Assembly: GCA_019426215.1 (NCBI GenBank)
Contig: CM033399.1
Location: forward strand, 34,791,022 to 34,855,021
Direction of reading: 5' to 3'
DNA: 64,000 nucleotides
From: Buddleja alternifolia
Lineage: Eukaryota > Streptophyta > Magnoliopsida > Lamiales > Scrophulariaceae
Of the stretch, positions 10,253-22,200 are shown in pieces. The first letter of the stretch is position 1; the number at the start of each line of letters is the position of its first letter. Under the pieces are notes generated by a model, which had not been told where the DNA came from, did not search any database, and saw only the letters and a list, made by a program, of their open reading frames with translations. A program made the translations under genes and the position numbers.

Positions 10253-12331
10253 CACTAAATGAGATATTGGAGTTGTAGGTGAATCCACTAAATTATGTAT
10301 TGGAGTTATATGGACATCCACTTAATGAATTATTCATAACATTCCCCCTTGGATGTCCATCACTTAAGAATATGCCTCGTTAAAACCTTATTAGGAAAAA
10401 CCCTGTGGGATAAAAACCTAGTGAAGGAAAAAGAGTACATAATTCTTTCAATACGCAATCAGATGCTGCCTCATTAAAAACCTTACCAGGAAAACCCAGT
10501 GGGAAAAAGAGTGCGGCGCGTATTATCTCCCCCTCATGACAATATCAGTCAAGATCTTTAAGTCTACGCAAACCAATATTGTAGACTAGCTTTTCAAATG
10601 TTGCTGTGGGAAGTGCCTTGGTGAACAAATCAGCAAGATTATCTCTGGAACGGATTTGTTAATATCACCATTCTTCTGAAAATCATGGGTGAAAAAGAAC
10701 TTTGGTGAAATATGCATTGTTCTATCTCCTTTAATGTACCCTTCTTTCAATTGTGCGATACATGCGGAATTATCTTCATATAAGATCGTCGGGATCATTT
10801 TTCCAGAAGATAAACCACAAGTCCCTCGAATGTGTTGAATCATGGATCTTAACTAAACACATTCTCGACTTGCCTCGTGAATAGCCAAGATTTCTGCATG
10901 ATTAGATGATGTGGCCGATATGGTTTGTTTTATAGATCGCCATGAAATGGCTGTGCCACCACATGTAAATAAATAGTTTGTTTGTGAGCGACCATTATGA
11001 GGATCAGACATATATCCAACATCTGCATATCCAACCAATTCGGAGTTTGGTACATTTGAATAAAACAAGACCATATCGATTGTTCCTTTAAGGTAGCGGA
11101 GTACCTGTTTAACCCCATTCCAATGCCTTCGTGTAGGAAAAGAATTATATCTTGCTAATAGATTAACAGCGAATGCTATATCAGGCCGAGTATGACAACA
11201 AGATACATTAGTGCACCGATTGCACTTAGATATGGTACTTCAGGACCAAGTAGTTCTTCATCACTTTCTCGAGGTCGAAAAGGATCTTTGTTCACATCTA
11301 GTGACCTTACGACCATCAGGGTGCTCAATGGATGTGATTTATCCATGTAGAAATGCTTTAGCACCTTTGATATATAAGCGTCTTGATATACAAAAATTCC
11401 GTTCTTTAAATATTCAATTTGTAGTCCAAGGCAAAATTTTGTTGTTCCAAGATCTTTCATCTCAAATTCTTTCTTTAAGCAATTAACAATTTTTGAAATC
11501 TCTTCAGGAGTTCCAACGATATTTAAATCGTCAACATAAACTGTAATTATAACAAACTCATTTCCAGATCTTTTCATGAAAATACAAGGACAAATTCTTT
11601 CTTTGATTTTGGTGTATTTCTCAATACAATGGCAAAGCCTATTTATAGGCACAAAACAAGATCAAATATTGATTACAAAATAAGGTAATGGAATTGTAGG
11701 TGAATCCACTAAATGAGATATTGGAGTTGTAGGTGAATCCACTAAATTATGTATTGGAGTTATATGGACATCCACTTAATGAATTATTCATAACACTCCC
11801 CCTTGGATGTCCATCACTTAAGAATATGCCTCGTTAAAACCTTATTAGGAAAAACCCTGTGGGATAAAAACCTAGTGAAGGAAAAAGAGTACATAATTCT
11901 TTCAATACGCAATCAGATGTTGCCTCATTAAAAACCTTACCAGGAAAACCCAGTGGGAAAAATCTTGGTTAAGGGAAAAAGAGTGTGGCGCGTATTATCT
12001 CCCCCTCATGACAATATCAGTCAAGATCTTTAAGTCTACGTACTCCAATATTGTAGACTAGTTTTTCAAATGTTGTTGTGGGAAGTGCCTTGGTGAACAA
12101 ATCAGCAAGATTATCACTGGAACGGATTTGTTGAACATTAATATCACCATTCTTCTGAAGATCATGAGTGAAAAAGAACTTTGGTGAAATATGTTTTGTT
12201 CTATCTCCTTTAATGTACCCTTATTTCAATTGTGTGATACATGCGGAATTATCTTCATATAAGATCGTCGGGATCATTTTTCCAGAAGATAAACCACAAG
12301 TCCCTCGAATGTGTTGAATCATGGATCTTAA
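10253..12331 (-). mobile_element. Inverted chimeric copia fragment inside the copia element
   Basis: On the minus strand, reading from 12331 leftwards, it holds the end of RNase H, the 3' untranslated region, a polypurine tract, the first ~200 bases of an LTR (11795-11593), then reverse transcriptase from mid-domain, RNase H, another 3' untranslated region and polypurine tract, and the first ~90 bases of another LTR (10341-10253). So two truncated 3' ends of the same family lie in tandem, inverted relative to the host copy. Junctions are abrupt, without target duplications. Confidence 0.85.
10586..11592 (-). pseudogene. Reverse transcriptase/RNase H of the inverted copia fragment
   Basis: Minus-strand frames give YVDDLNIVGTPEEISK (about 11550-11500), RRHWNG, then ADVGYMSDPHNGRSQTN (RNase H; the usual ADAG is ADVG here) and LYEDNSACIAQLKEGYIKGD. 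Three frames are needed, so it is broken. The segment includes the RT stretch deleted from the plus-strand copy, showing it came from a separate, fuller family member. Confidence 0.85.
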
Positions 12332-13025
12332 CCATATCTAAGTGCAATCGGTGCACTAATGTATCTTGCTTGTCATACTCGACCTGATGTAGCATTCACT
12401 GTTAATCTATTAACAAGATATAGTTCTTCTCCTACACGAAGGCATTGGAATGGGGTTAAACAGGTACTCCGCTACCTTAGAGGAACACTCGATATGGGTT
12501 TGTTTTATTTCAATATACCCAAGTCCGAATTGGTTGGATATGCAGATGCTGGATATATGTCTGATCCTCATAATGGTCGTTCACAAACGGGCTATTTATT
12601 TACATGTGGTGGCACAGCCATTTCATGGCGATCTATGAAACAAACTATATCGGCCACATCATCTAATCATGCAGAAATTTTGGCTATTCACGAGGCAAGT
12701 CGAGAATGTGTTTGGTTAAGATCCATGATTCAACACATTCGAGGGATTTGTGGTTTATCTTCTGGAAAAATGATCCCGACGATCTTATATGAAGATAATT
12801 TCGCATGTATCGCACAATTGAAAGAAGGGTACATTAAATTAGATAGAACAAAACATATTTCACCAAATTTTCACTCACGATCTTTAGAAGAATGGTGATA
12901 TCAATGTTCAACAAATCCGTTCTAGAGATAATCTTGCTGATTTGTTCACCAAGACACTTCCTACAGCAACATTTGAAAAACTAGTCTACAATATTGGCGT
13001 GCGTAGACTTAAAGATCTTGACTAA
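12332..13025 (+). pseudogene. Copia RNase H, plus-strand remainder
   Basis: Pol resumes with YLSAIGALMYL-type sequence, then TRPDVAFTVNLL, VGYADAGYMSDPHNGRSQTG and ILYEDNFACIAQLKEGYIK: the RNase H domain with its acidic residues in YADAG and YEDN. A frameshift near 12890 ends the main frame. In the next frame SSxNLADLFTKTLP follows, the typical copia C terminus, to a stop at 13025. Confidence 0.88.
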
Positions 13026-13237
13026 TAATGTCATGAGGGGGAGATAATACGCGCTGCACTCTTTTTCCCTTAACCAAGGTTTTTTCCACTGGGTTTTCCT
13101 GGTAAGGTTTTTAATAAGGCAGCATCTGATTGCGTATTGAAAGAATTATGTACTCTTTTTCCTTCACTAGGTTTTTATCCCACAGGGTTTTTCCTAGTAA
13201 GGTTTTAACGAGGCATATTCTTAAGTGATGGACATCC

Positions 13238-13246
13238 AAGGGGGAG
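13238..13246 (+). other. Polypurine tract
   Basis: AAGGGGGAG lies directly before the 3' LTR. It is the plus-strand priming site of the retrotransposon. Inverted copies of the same tract are seen next to 10341 and 11795. Confidence 0.9.
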
Positions 13247-13525
13247 TGTTATGAATAATTCATTAAGTGGATGCCCATACAACTCCAATACATAATTTAG
13301 TGGATTCACCTACAACTCCAATATCTCATTTAGTGGATTCACCTACAATTCAATTACCCATTTTGTAATCAATATTTGATCTTGTTTTGTGTCTATAAAT
13401 AGGCTTTGCCATTGTATTGAGAAATACACCAAAAATCAAAGAAATAATTCTCTTCTTAATTCTCTAGTCTTTCTACTTTAGAATATTTGTATATATTTCA
13501 TAATATTTGGGGTTATTTCATAACA
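13247..13525 (+). repeat. Copia 3' LTR
   Basis: 279 bases, TGTTATG…CATAACA. It differs from the 5' LTR at roughly seven or eight positions by eye, including one single-base indel near 13358. Confidence 0.95.
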
Positions 13526-13663
13526 AAAAGCATTCTTTTGGTGTCACCATTTTTTGGTCCATCAATTTTCCATTGTTTTTTAAAAAATAAATAATAATAA
13601 CAAGTTAAGTCCCCCACTTATCATGCTAACTCCCATTACGGTTTCCATAACCCCAGTTTGATT

Positions 13664-14175
13664 TAGGGTTAATTGTACTAACTACCACTCTTATTTATGT
13701 AACTATGATCCAGTCTGATTATTTTGAACACATAAAAAAAAACTAAAGAAATTAACTAATATCATAATTTTTTTTTCGAAATTTCCTGTTTTGCCTTTGA
13801 GGGGTAATGTTTCATATTTATGAGAATGCAATTGTAATTTTTAATTTGGTCTTAAATAAATAATTCCATAAAGACCTATTAACACTTTTAGAATGAAGTG
13901 CAAAATTCGATTTATGTCAATTTGATTATCGCTTTAATAATGGAAAATATATACCAAGTTTCGATTTGTTTTAGGAGCAATATCACAATTCAATACAGAT
14001 GAATTTAAATTAGTAATTTGACAAAAATGTAACTTTTGACAAATGGTCATTAGTCGGAGGGGAGAAAATATAAGGTTTTATTATAAGAGACGAGTGTTTG
14101 TTATGTGCCACAAATAAGTGAACTGAACTGTAATTACACTAAATAAGATGGTCAGTTAGTGTAATTAGCCCTTTA
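13664..14175. mobile_element. MITE with AGGGCTAATTACACTAACT-type ends (copy 1)
   Basis: The left end reads TTAGGGTTAATTGTACTAAC; the inverse of the right end reads AAAGGGCTAATTACACTAAC. An inverted relative occupies 63345 onwards at the right edge of the window. The interior is non-coding. No certain target duplication was read. Confidence 0.7.
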
Positions 14176-14751
14176 ATTTAATTCCTACTTGTCCAAAATT
14201 CGTCTGGTTGTGCACGAAATCTCAATAGTTAATCAATCTCTATGTGCCGAGGAAATCTAGTTCTACTGCAAAAGGGTTCTAAGATATTAAGGTTCTACTC
14301 TTATCGACAAGCGTGTGAGCTTTCTTTACTTTACACTGTGTTAGCTGATTGTAATATTAGTTGCGTTAGTGTAATTATTTTAGCTCATTGTGTATAAGCC
14401 CAGGCTTCGTACATCATACTTATATACTTTTGTATCTACATTATCATATTCACATAATAAAATAGACACATATTCACATGCTCTCTCTCTTTCCCAATTA
14501 GGTATTGATGACATTTATCATATGACCGATTCAATAAAAAGATAGACCTCTACGACTCTACGTTGAAGCACGATCGAGTCACTTGACCAGGGTCAAGGGT
14601 TTTACAATTTTTTTTTTCATTTTTTTTAAATGGCGAAACACACAAGAACTCGAGCAAGTCGGTTGACCTGGGTTCAAGGTTTTTGACAGTTTGTTTCTTT
14701 GCTTATAAAAAACAAAACATTGATTGAGTAATATAAAACCATATTTTGAAT

Positions 14752-15789
14752 AACTAAAGAAAAGTATATGTTCACTCTGCACTTTCTCTCTCTAGAGAGA
14801 ATGATGCTTCATCTTCCCTCTTGTTAGGGTTTCTTCCTTCCCTCTTGTTTAGGGTTTTTCTCTTGGTCATTGTGGCTGCCTCCCCTCTCTTTTTCTCTTC
14901 ATTTTTCCATTGTTATTTCAAAAAACTCTCTCAATGTTGTTATCTCCCTCTTCTCAAGAAGGTTTTTCTCAACCACTTCACCATCTCACCACTACCACCG
15001 CGCCGCCCCGCGCCGCTACGATGCCGCCGTCACCCACTGTCCACTGTGCATCGCCCGCCTTCCTCCACCACGCTTCTACCGTGCAGCCCCCGTTTTTCTC
15101 TGTCACCCCATCTCTCCGACGGGTTGCATCTTTTTCGGTTTACTCGGAAGCCAGATCTGCCGTCCTTAAGGCTGGATCTACTTTCTCTTCAACATCAATG
15201 CTACCCCTTGACCCGAGTTGATGATGTTGGACTCGACCGAGGGCTTGGTCAACCCTTGTGTCGGATTTTGGACTCACCACATCTTCTTGGTTTGATGTTA
15301 TTGTGGTGTTTTATGCTTTCCTTTAGTTTCAACATTTTATTCTCTAATGTCTTTTTTCGTTTTCAGTTTTTGATGCGTTTTTGCCAAAGGTTTTTCTTTG
15401 AAGATCATAAGATTATCGGTAATGGCATCAAATTTTATTTTTGGCATGATATTGAGGACATTGAGATCTACATCGGGGGAGTTTGTGATGTTTGTTGTCA
15501 TTTTCTTTCCAATTTTTTGGAGATGAAAGTGGACATGTTGGAATGGCTTGAGCCCTCTTCGGAGGGTGGATCTTTTTCAGAGAAGCTGGCTCAATCCTCC
15601 TCTGTGTCAGGGTTGAGTTGCTTTTCTACCTTTTTTACATTTTTTTCTTTTTTGTGCTCGCTTTTTGTACCCCAGTGTAGTATCTTGTTTGTTGGAGATT
15701 GTAATGCCATGCTTTTTTAGTGTAGCTTAGGTTGTAATTGGGAGTTTTCCCTTTGTTTTATTGTTTAATGAAATTTATTTATAAAAAAA
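14752..15789 (+). mobile_element. Poly(A) retroposon (LINE-like or retrocopy) with 17-bp target duplication
   Basis: The insert is flanked by AAAACCATATTTTGAAT at 14735-14751 and 15790-15806; the same sequence occurs once at the empty sites near 56.42 kb and 44.31 kb. The 3' end is AATGAAATTTATTTAT followed by an A run, so it moved by target-primed reverse transcription. The first part is TC-rich leader-like sequence with TAGGGTTT motifs and a GC-rich patch (15000-15120). A 299-codon frame crosses the insert but shows no recognisable domain. It may be a short non-autonomous L1 derivative or a processed transcript. Confidence 0.85.
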
Positions 15790-16379
15790 AAAACCATATT
15801 TTGAATTGCAAACAATAAAAATAAAAATCATGACTTCAGCAATTCTATATGATGATTACTGCATATTAATTTCACACAAATTCATCTTCGAATTTTCTTT
15901 TATGAATTATTCTGTAATAACAACATAGAAATATCAGAAAAATTTGCAAATCACTATATAAAAAACATACGACGTTAAATGTAGAGAATACGGAGGAAAG
16001 AAATTTTTGTATCTTAAATATATACCATATTGTATATATGACCTTTTTTAGTATAAATTATATTTGGCGATTTGTAGCTCATAAATTGAGGAATTTATTT
16101 TAAACTTTAGCTTAATTAATTACCAAGCGATTATATCCGATGGATCATTTACAGTCCATGAGATGTTATGAAATCCATGTAAGGTGTTATAAATTTGTGG
16201 AAATTTTATAAATAATTGCATGGATGAATGTTGACCATGTATTTTGTTCACATGCACAATTGATACTATAGAAAGTTGGAGTGTAAGAAAAAAAAAACGT
16301 CGTCTTTAATAACAATGCTATATCTGAGGATAAGTGATCCAAAAGGTTTTTTTTTTTCCACTGACGAAGGGAATACCCT

Positions 16380-16757
16380 AGCTATTTAGTCCGATAAACC
16401 CGGACCAATAATTATCTCTCTTGGTCATCTATGACCAGCCATGTCGTGATCACAAAAAGGTTTCACATTCAAATCCGGGACCTCCAAGAGTTCTTTATGT
16501 TGACTAATCCCTGCTTTGGCCAAAAAGTCGGCAACTTGATTTGCTTCTCAAGGTATATATTGCAACCTTACCTCCCACTCTTTATTGATCATCTCTCTAT
16601 ATTATGGACTATAACGAAATAGTGGTGCGCATAGGTAGCTTCATCTATAGCCGTAATGCATCCATACAATCCATCTCGACCAATATTTTCTTAAACCCTT
16701 CCTGCCAAGGTATTTGTAGCCCCTTGAGTAAGGCTACAAGTTCCGCTTCCAGTGGGG
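16380..16757 (-). pseudogene. LINE RNase H-domain fragment
   Basis: The minus strand reads EAELVALLKGLQIPWQEGFK, then VEMDCMDA, and after frame changes EANQVADFLAKAG: the RNase H (RVT_3) domain found at the 3' end of plant L1-type LINEs. An A run (plus-strand T run at 16345-16357) marks its 3' end. It is a 5'-truncated, decayed insertion into duplication B copy a; the paralogue at 57.0 kb lacks it. Confidence 0.75.
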
Positions 16758-17676
16758 TTTGGGTTCATGGGCTTGCGAAAGAATTTGGTTGTGAAAGAAT
16801 TTGGTAATTACACAATAAGTAATGCTTATCAAAAATAATAATAATAATTACACAATAAGTAAGGGGGTTTGTGTATAATTTTTTTTTCTTTTAATGACTG
16901 GGAAAAGTCTTCATGCCGAAAATCTGCATTGTTAGCCGCATCATTAATGGATAAAAAAAACACTGAAAATTGATAGTTCAATGGTTAGGCGAGCATATTT
17001 ATATTTTGAATATACATGGATGCAACATATTAATGATTTATTTTTCTTTAGAAACTAAACAAAATGAGTTGTAATTTTGTGAATCAAATTATGTGGAGAT
17101 TTTCCTCGCAAATTGAAAACAAATGGAGAGTTGAGCAGTGGGGTCATTTGAGATGAGGATTGTTGAGGTATTATTGTTTTCCTTATTAACTTTTCATGCA
17201 CCAAACTTAGAATAACTCTTTGTAGTTTGTTGAGTTGTTGAAGTAGTTTTAAGACTACAGTATTACCATGATAACCCTTTTTATTTCTTGCAAAATACTT
17301 AAAAAATGGTTATTTTAGGGAACACACATTTGGTAAACTAAGCAGTTACTCTAGCCCTCTCAAATTTCATAAATAGTATTAGATACTATTACTAAGTAAA
17401 TTAAGAGTACAAACTCATGACATTGTAAAATTGTTAAAATTTTGCATCTCTCTTTTTTTCTGACAATTATCACAAATATTCAAAATCAATTAAATTTTCT
17501 TCAGTAGTATGTCATGTAAATGAGAAAGCCAAAAACAAAGAATTATAGATAGTATTCAAAAGTTTGCACTGTACATGTGTGTGTAAATTATGAAACCTTA
17601 AAGTTCATGAATAAAACTAATGATAAAATGCTCGCACGTACTAGCCTCATGTGTAATAAGGGACACCCTTTAGTTT

Positions 17677-18198
17677 TTTTTTTTTTTTTTGAAGAAAAAT
17701 CGATTATATATATCATTCAATAGAAAGTTTATAACGCCTGAAATAATATAATTTATATTGACTCAAACGATGTAGTAAGAACATCTGAAACACTAACTAC
17801 CAAGTTCTTGAAGATAACAAATCTTAAAAACTCACAAACGAACACAAGAAAATTCTTGTGCAACTCCTATTCAAGGAGAGATGAAACTCTCATTCGAGAG
17901 AGAAAGCAAACTCTCATACGAGAAAGAAATAAAATACTAAATAAAATATCTAAAATGCTATATAAAAATTTATGTATCACCCGTTTTCATCTCGTCAGAT
18001 CTGTCTTGGTCTCTTAGATTCATATCTGTCTAATCAAATTTGAAGATGTGATGTACAACTTGAAGAAGGATGCTCTAACCTAACCGCCGACGATGGTGGT
18101 GGTAATAGTGGTGAAGTAGACGACTGTTTCACCAAGTCATCGCTAGCGGAGGAAAATAAAAAAAAAAAAGAAGGTTAAGAGATGGGGAGGAATTATGC
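17677..18198 (-). mobile_element. Poly(A) retroposon, minus orientation
   Basis: 522-base insert flanked by the 14-bp target duplication ACACCCTTTAGTTT (17663-17676 and 18199-18212). The left end is a run of T, meaning a poly(A) tail on the minus strand. The other end contains TC-rich sequence and a CCACCATCG-type stretch. No reading frame of note and no clear RNA polymerase III boxes. It could be a retrocopy of a short transcript or a truncated LINE. Confidence 0.8.
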
Positions 18199-18212
18199 AC
18201 ACCCTTTAGTTT

Positions 18213-19217
18213 GACTCCAATAACATACAATAATTGCAAATGCATGCATGAGTGTGGTGGTACAAGTTCAAGACCTGAAGCACCAGCAGATCAAGGTAAA
18301 ATTAATTTTAAACGCTTCATTTAACTAATGATGTATATTTTCCTCTAATTTTGTTTCTAAGTATAGGCTTACCATAGACGTGACTAATATAATATATACA
18401 ACCATTCATTTTTTGCCATTTTTCACCTATCAGTGATATGGTAAGATATCTATTTGTTATGTACATATAAATTACGGAAATCATATCAAATGCATTTATT
18501 GCATTCAATATACCACTAGTTATTAGTCACTATTTATTCAATTTTTTTAATTTTGATAAGAAATGAATACAATAAATGTGTGTGATTTGATTTTCGTATT
18601 TATATCTACCATAAAAATAAATATTTATCTTATTAAGGAAGGATCGATGAAAAACATAAACATTGATACATAGCATTTTTCTATCCACAATCGTAGTAAA
18701 GCCTTTGTTTATGGCCCAATGTGACATTTATGCCTCTTCTTATCTAATCTTGGGTTGGTCCCACATAAATTTATTTTGAACTCACCCAATAAAATCCATC
18801 TCAAGCGCACTATTATACAAAAATTATTACAATTAAAAATAATTAAAATTAATAATTAAAAATTGACATGTTTGCAAACACAGATGAATAATAAAAAAAA
18901 GCTGCAGATAATTTTTTGCAAAAACACAAGTAATGAAAAATAATTAATATATCTAAAATAAAATTATTTTAATTACAAAAGTACCATAATCACTTTTAAA
19001 CGCTCATTTACCAATTTATATAAATGATAAATTAATATCACTTAATTAAAAAAATCAAAATCACAATTTAAATTTGCAAACATTCTTAAATAAATAAATT
19101 AATTTAATCCATAATCTAAGCACTTGCTTATTTGCCCATCCATAAAATATTGGGTCATAACCCACCCTATCAAAATTCATCCGCCATTTTCAACTTTCTT
19201 CACCATTGCTCTCGAAA
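18213..19217. other. Upstream region of the 11-exon gene
   Basis: AT-rich, no gene seen. The last ~100 bases before the ATG are less AT-rich and contain AACCCACCC and GCCATTTTC; transcription probably starts here, but no sure TATA box was assigned. Confidence 0.4.
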
Positions 19218-22200
19218 ATGCAGCAAGCAATTGGAGCTACACTATGGAAATCACGGCGGCGATTGGCTAGGGTTTTGAAAAACCTAACACCGACGACAAG
19301 TCTATTGAATTCATCTGAAAATGCTGCTTGTGAACTCCGACGCCGCCGCTTTCACTCCGCCGCCTCATCGGGTACGTCCTCTCCTCTCGCCTTGGGATTG
19401 ATTTCTGATAATACCCCATTAGAAGAAGAAATTAGGATTACAGTTGTTAAAGTAAGCACCAATATCATCATCTAATTTTACCTTGAAATGAAGAATTTTT
19501 AAAATTTACTTGCGCTATTCATTAAGAAGAAGTGGATTCCAAGTGTATTAATTTACTTTCGTTCTGTGTAGTATTATGCATTCTATTTGTGTTTTTTTTT
19601 TCATTTTTGTAGATTGTGCTAATGCATTCTATGTAATTTTCTTCGAAAAATTAATCCTGAAATTATTTTGTTTTATGTGCTAGTTTGTTTTGGGAAACAT
19701 TCAATGAACATCAAGGTTAAAGTAAGAAAAAAATAATAATCAGAAATTCGTAAGTTATGCATGGTTTTATTTGTGAGCGGTTGTTAGCGGTGCACAAATT
19801 ATGTACAACGATTGGGAGTGTGTCTTAAAAGAATGATTTTATCCAAGTTATGTGTATTAGTTGAAAAAGTAATTTTCTGATGGAATGTGAAATCTTCAGG
19901 GAATGTATGCAGAGATTCTTTCGAAATGGAATTGAATTACCAAAATAATATAACGGGAATTCCTTCATCATCAATGTTGATGCGGATTAGATCTTTTTCT
20001 TCAGAAGCAACAGCGGTTGGAAATGATTCTGCAGGTACTTATCTTGTTTTCTCTGTTTGTTTTTATGTGGTTTAAGAAATTTGAAGGTTTATCTGTTGTT
20101 TTCGATGTAGAGAGACTAGAGACAGTGAAGGGAATTTATGAAAAGATGCTGAACTGTGTAGCAGACAAAAGAACTGCACCTCCAAATGCTTTGTTGTGGT
20201 CACTCATTGCTAAATGTTCTACCAATGAAGATATTGAGCTTCTATTTAGTATATTGCAGAAACTTCGTATACTAGTTAGTGCCTATTTTTTCAGTGCTTT
20301 GGAGGTAGCTTTCCGACTTCTATTTGTTTGTTTCTTATATGTTCTTTTTTTGTGGGCTGCAGAGACTCTCCAATCTTCGGATACCCGAAGGTTTTAACAG
20401 TGCACTTTGCAGGGAAGTCACTAAGGCTTGTGTTCGTGCAGGGGCCATTGATTTTGGTAAGCGTAATATGACATCCCTTCTAATTTTTATGTGGTTTATT
20501 AGTTGATTCTGTTGGTGCAGCAAACTGTATATTTAGATTAGTAAGAGTGAATATTGTATCTGCGTGGAGGAAACTCAGATTGCTAACGAGTGAAACAATT
20601 TTCATTTGTGGTTTCTGTTGTATGTGGGTGCACAAGCGTGTAGCACTCACTGTGCTCATTCTTAAAGCAATAATGATCTTTTTTTCATAACATTTATTTA
20701 CACTTTATTGATGCTCCGTATGGCCCATATAAATCTGATAAGGGGTTGTCGTTATTGTTGTTGACGTAAATTTGAGATATGGGTAATGCTGTATCATGTT
20801 TTTGGTTCTTTTGTATTTTTGGCAGAATAATAAACTTGTGGCAGTTTTTAAGCACATATTGCCACGGGCCACGGCAGAGACTTGGTTCCTTACATTGCTT
20901 TTACTTTTTAGATGGATAGTGATTAGGGAAAAAAGCATTGAACTCTTTAGAAGTTCATGGAAGAGAAGGATTTTTTTAAAATATATGGGGCATCGATTTA
21001 GCATTCACGTCATCTTTTTTAGAGTGCAAAGAAAAATATATGTTTTGGCTTTATCTTGTTTGAGTATTTCTATCGTGAAAGTCAATGCTTTGAAATCAAA
21101 TTTTAGGATATACTTCTGTAATCTCGTATTTATGGCATCTTTGACTGGCAAGAGAGTGGACTTGCCCCTTTCTTTTTGGTGCTGGTGTTTTTGGTCTTTT
21201 GTTTTCTTATGACCAGATATAAATATTATGATATTATTATTCTCAAACAGGTAAGAAGGCTCTCTGGAAAAATAATATAGTTGGACTGACTCCTGATATC
21301 GGATCTGCACATCATTTGCTGGTATGTAAGTGTTCCACTTTTTTATGAGGTTTTCTATTGTCTATTTCTTCTTTACATGCTTGTATAGATATAGAAAAAC
21401 TTCTTGTTTTATTGCTGCAGTTACATGCTAAACAACATAATGATGTGAACCTCATGATCGAAGTAATGAAACTTGTGAAGAAGAATGAGCTACCTTTGCA
21501 ACCTGGCACTGCAGATATAATTTTCAGGTATTCATTAATCAGACTAATTCTTCTAATCTTCTTCATCTCCGTACCGCCTATTTTACTTGTCTTGATAATT
21601 GTTGTCCTCGTGTCTTTCACTATATTGTGACTGTTCTTTATCTTTAGTCTCTTCTTTGTTTCAAAATCAATTTCGTTAGCAAACATACATATACCTGTAA
21701 AAGAGTTAGCTGAACAATAATTTGTTGGTTGTCCTATGTCTCCAAAAAATAGCTACCTTGGTGTTAATTGTTCAGCAATTTGGCCATTTTTCATTTGTTC
21801 CTATGGTAGTTCAAGTTTTTTCCCATTTCACTCCATGTTACCACTTGATTTTCATATTTGCTTACTGGATTTTGCTTATTGCAGCATTTGTTATAGCGCA
21901 GACAGATTTGATTTGATATCTAAATATGGAAAAAGGTTTGTCAAGTCTGGAGTAAACCTTAGACAAACTTCCTTCGGCTTGTGGATGGAATTTGCTGCCA
22001 AAAAAGGTCTTAAACAATCTTCTTTTTTCGCTCCATAGAAACCACTTTCTTCATACATTTGTTTGTTTTGCTCCTTTTTCATGATCGCTAATTTATGGGT
22101 GTCTGATATGATCATTTAATTTAACTCTTCACTTGATTCTGTGATACGTCATTTCCATGCTTTTGATCTGGTTTGCATAATGCTTAAAACAACTAATTGA

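Larger units (their letters stand above)
5995..13530 (+). mobile_element. Ty1/copia LTR retrotransposon, complete ends, defective interior
   Basis: Element from 6000 to 13525 with matching LTRs and the 5-bp target duplication AAAAG (5995-5999, 13526-13530). Domain order gag, protease, integrase, reverse transcriptase, RNase H marks it as copia. All reading frames are broken by stops and frameshifts, and the RT/RNase H region is interrupted by an inverted block at 10253-12331 that replaces about 250 bases. The LTRs differ at only a handful of positions by eye, so insertion was relatively recent. Movement would need proteins supplied from elsewhere. Confidence 0.95.
14199..17640. repeat. Segmental duplication B, copy a
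   Basis: Collinear with 55850-57760 and, for its first part, with the inverse of 44130-44940. Relative to those copies it has gained a 1.04-kb retroposon (14752-15789) and a LINE fragment (16380-16757) that replaces about 100 bases. It lacks the membrane-protein pseudogene found beside the other two copies. Confidence 0.9.

Noticed and set aside
14821..15720. 299-codon frame in the retroposon
   Set aside because: Low-complexity Phe/Leu/Ser-rich product without a recognisable domain, lying across leader-like sequence.
19206..19217. Upstream start of the 11-exon gene at 19206
   Set aside because: That position is TTG; the first ATG in frame is 19218.
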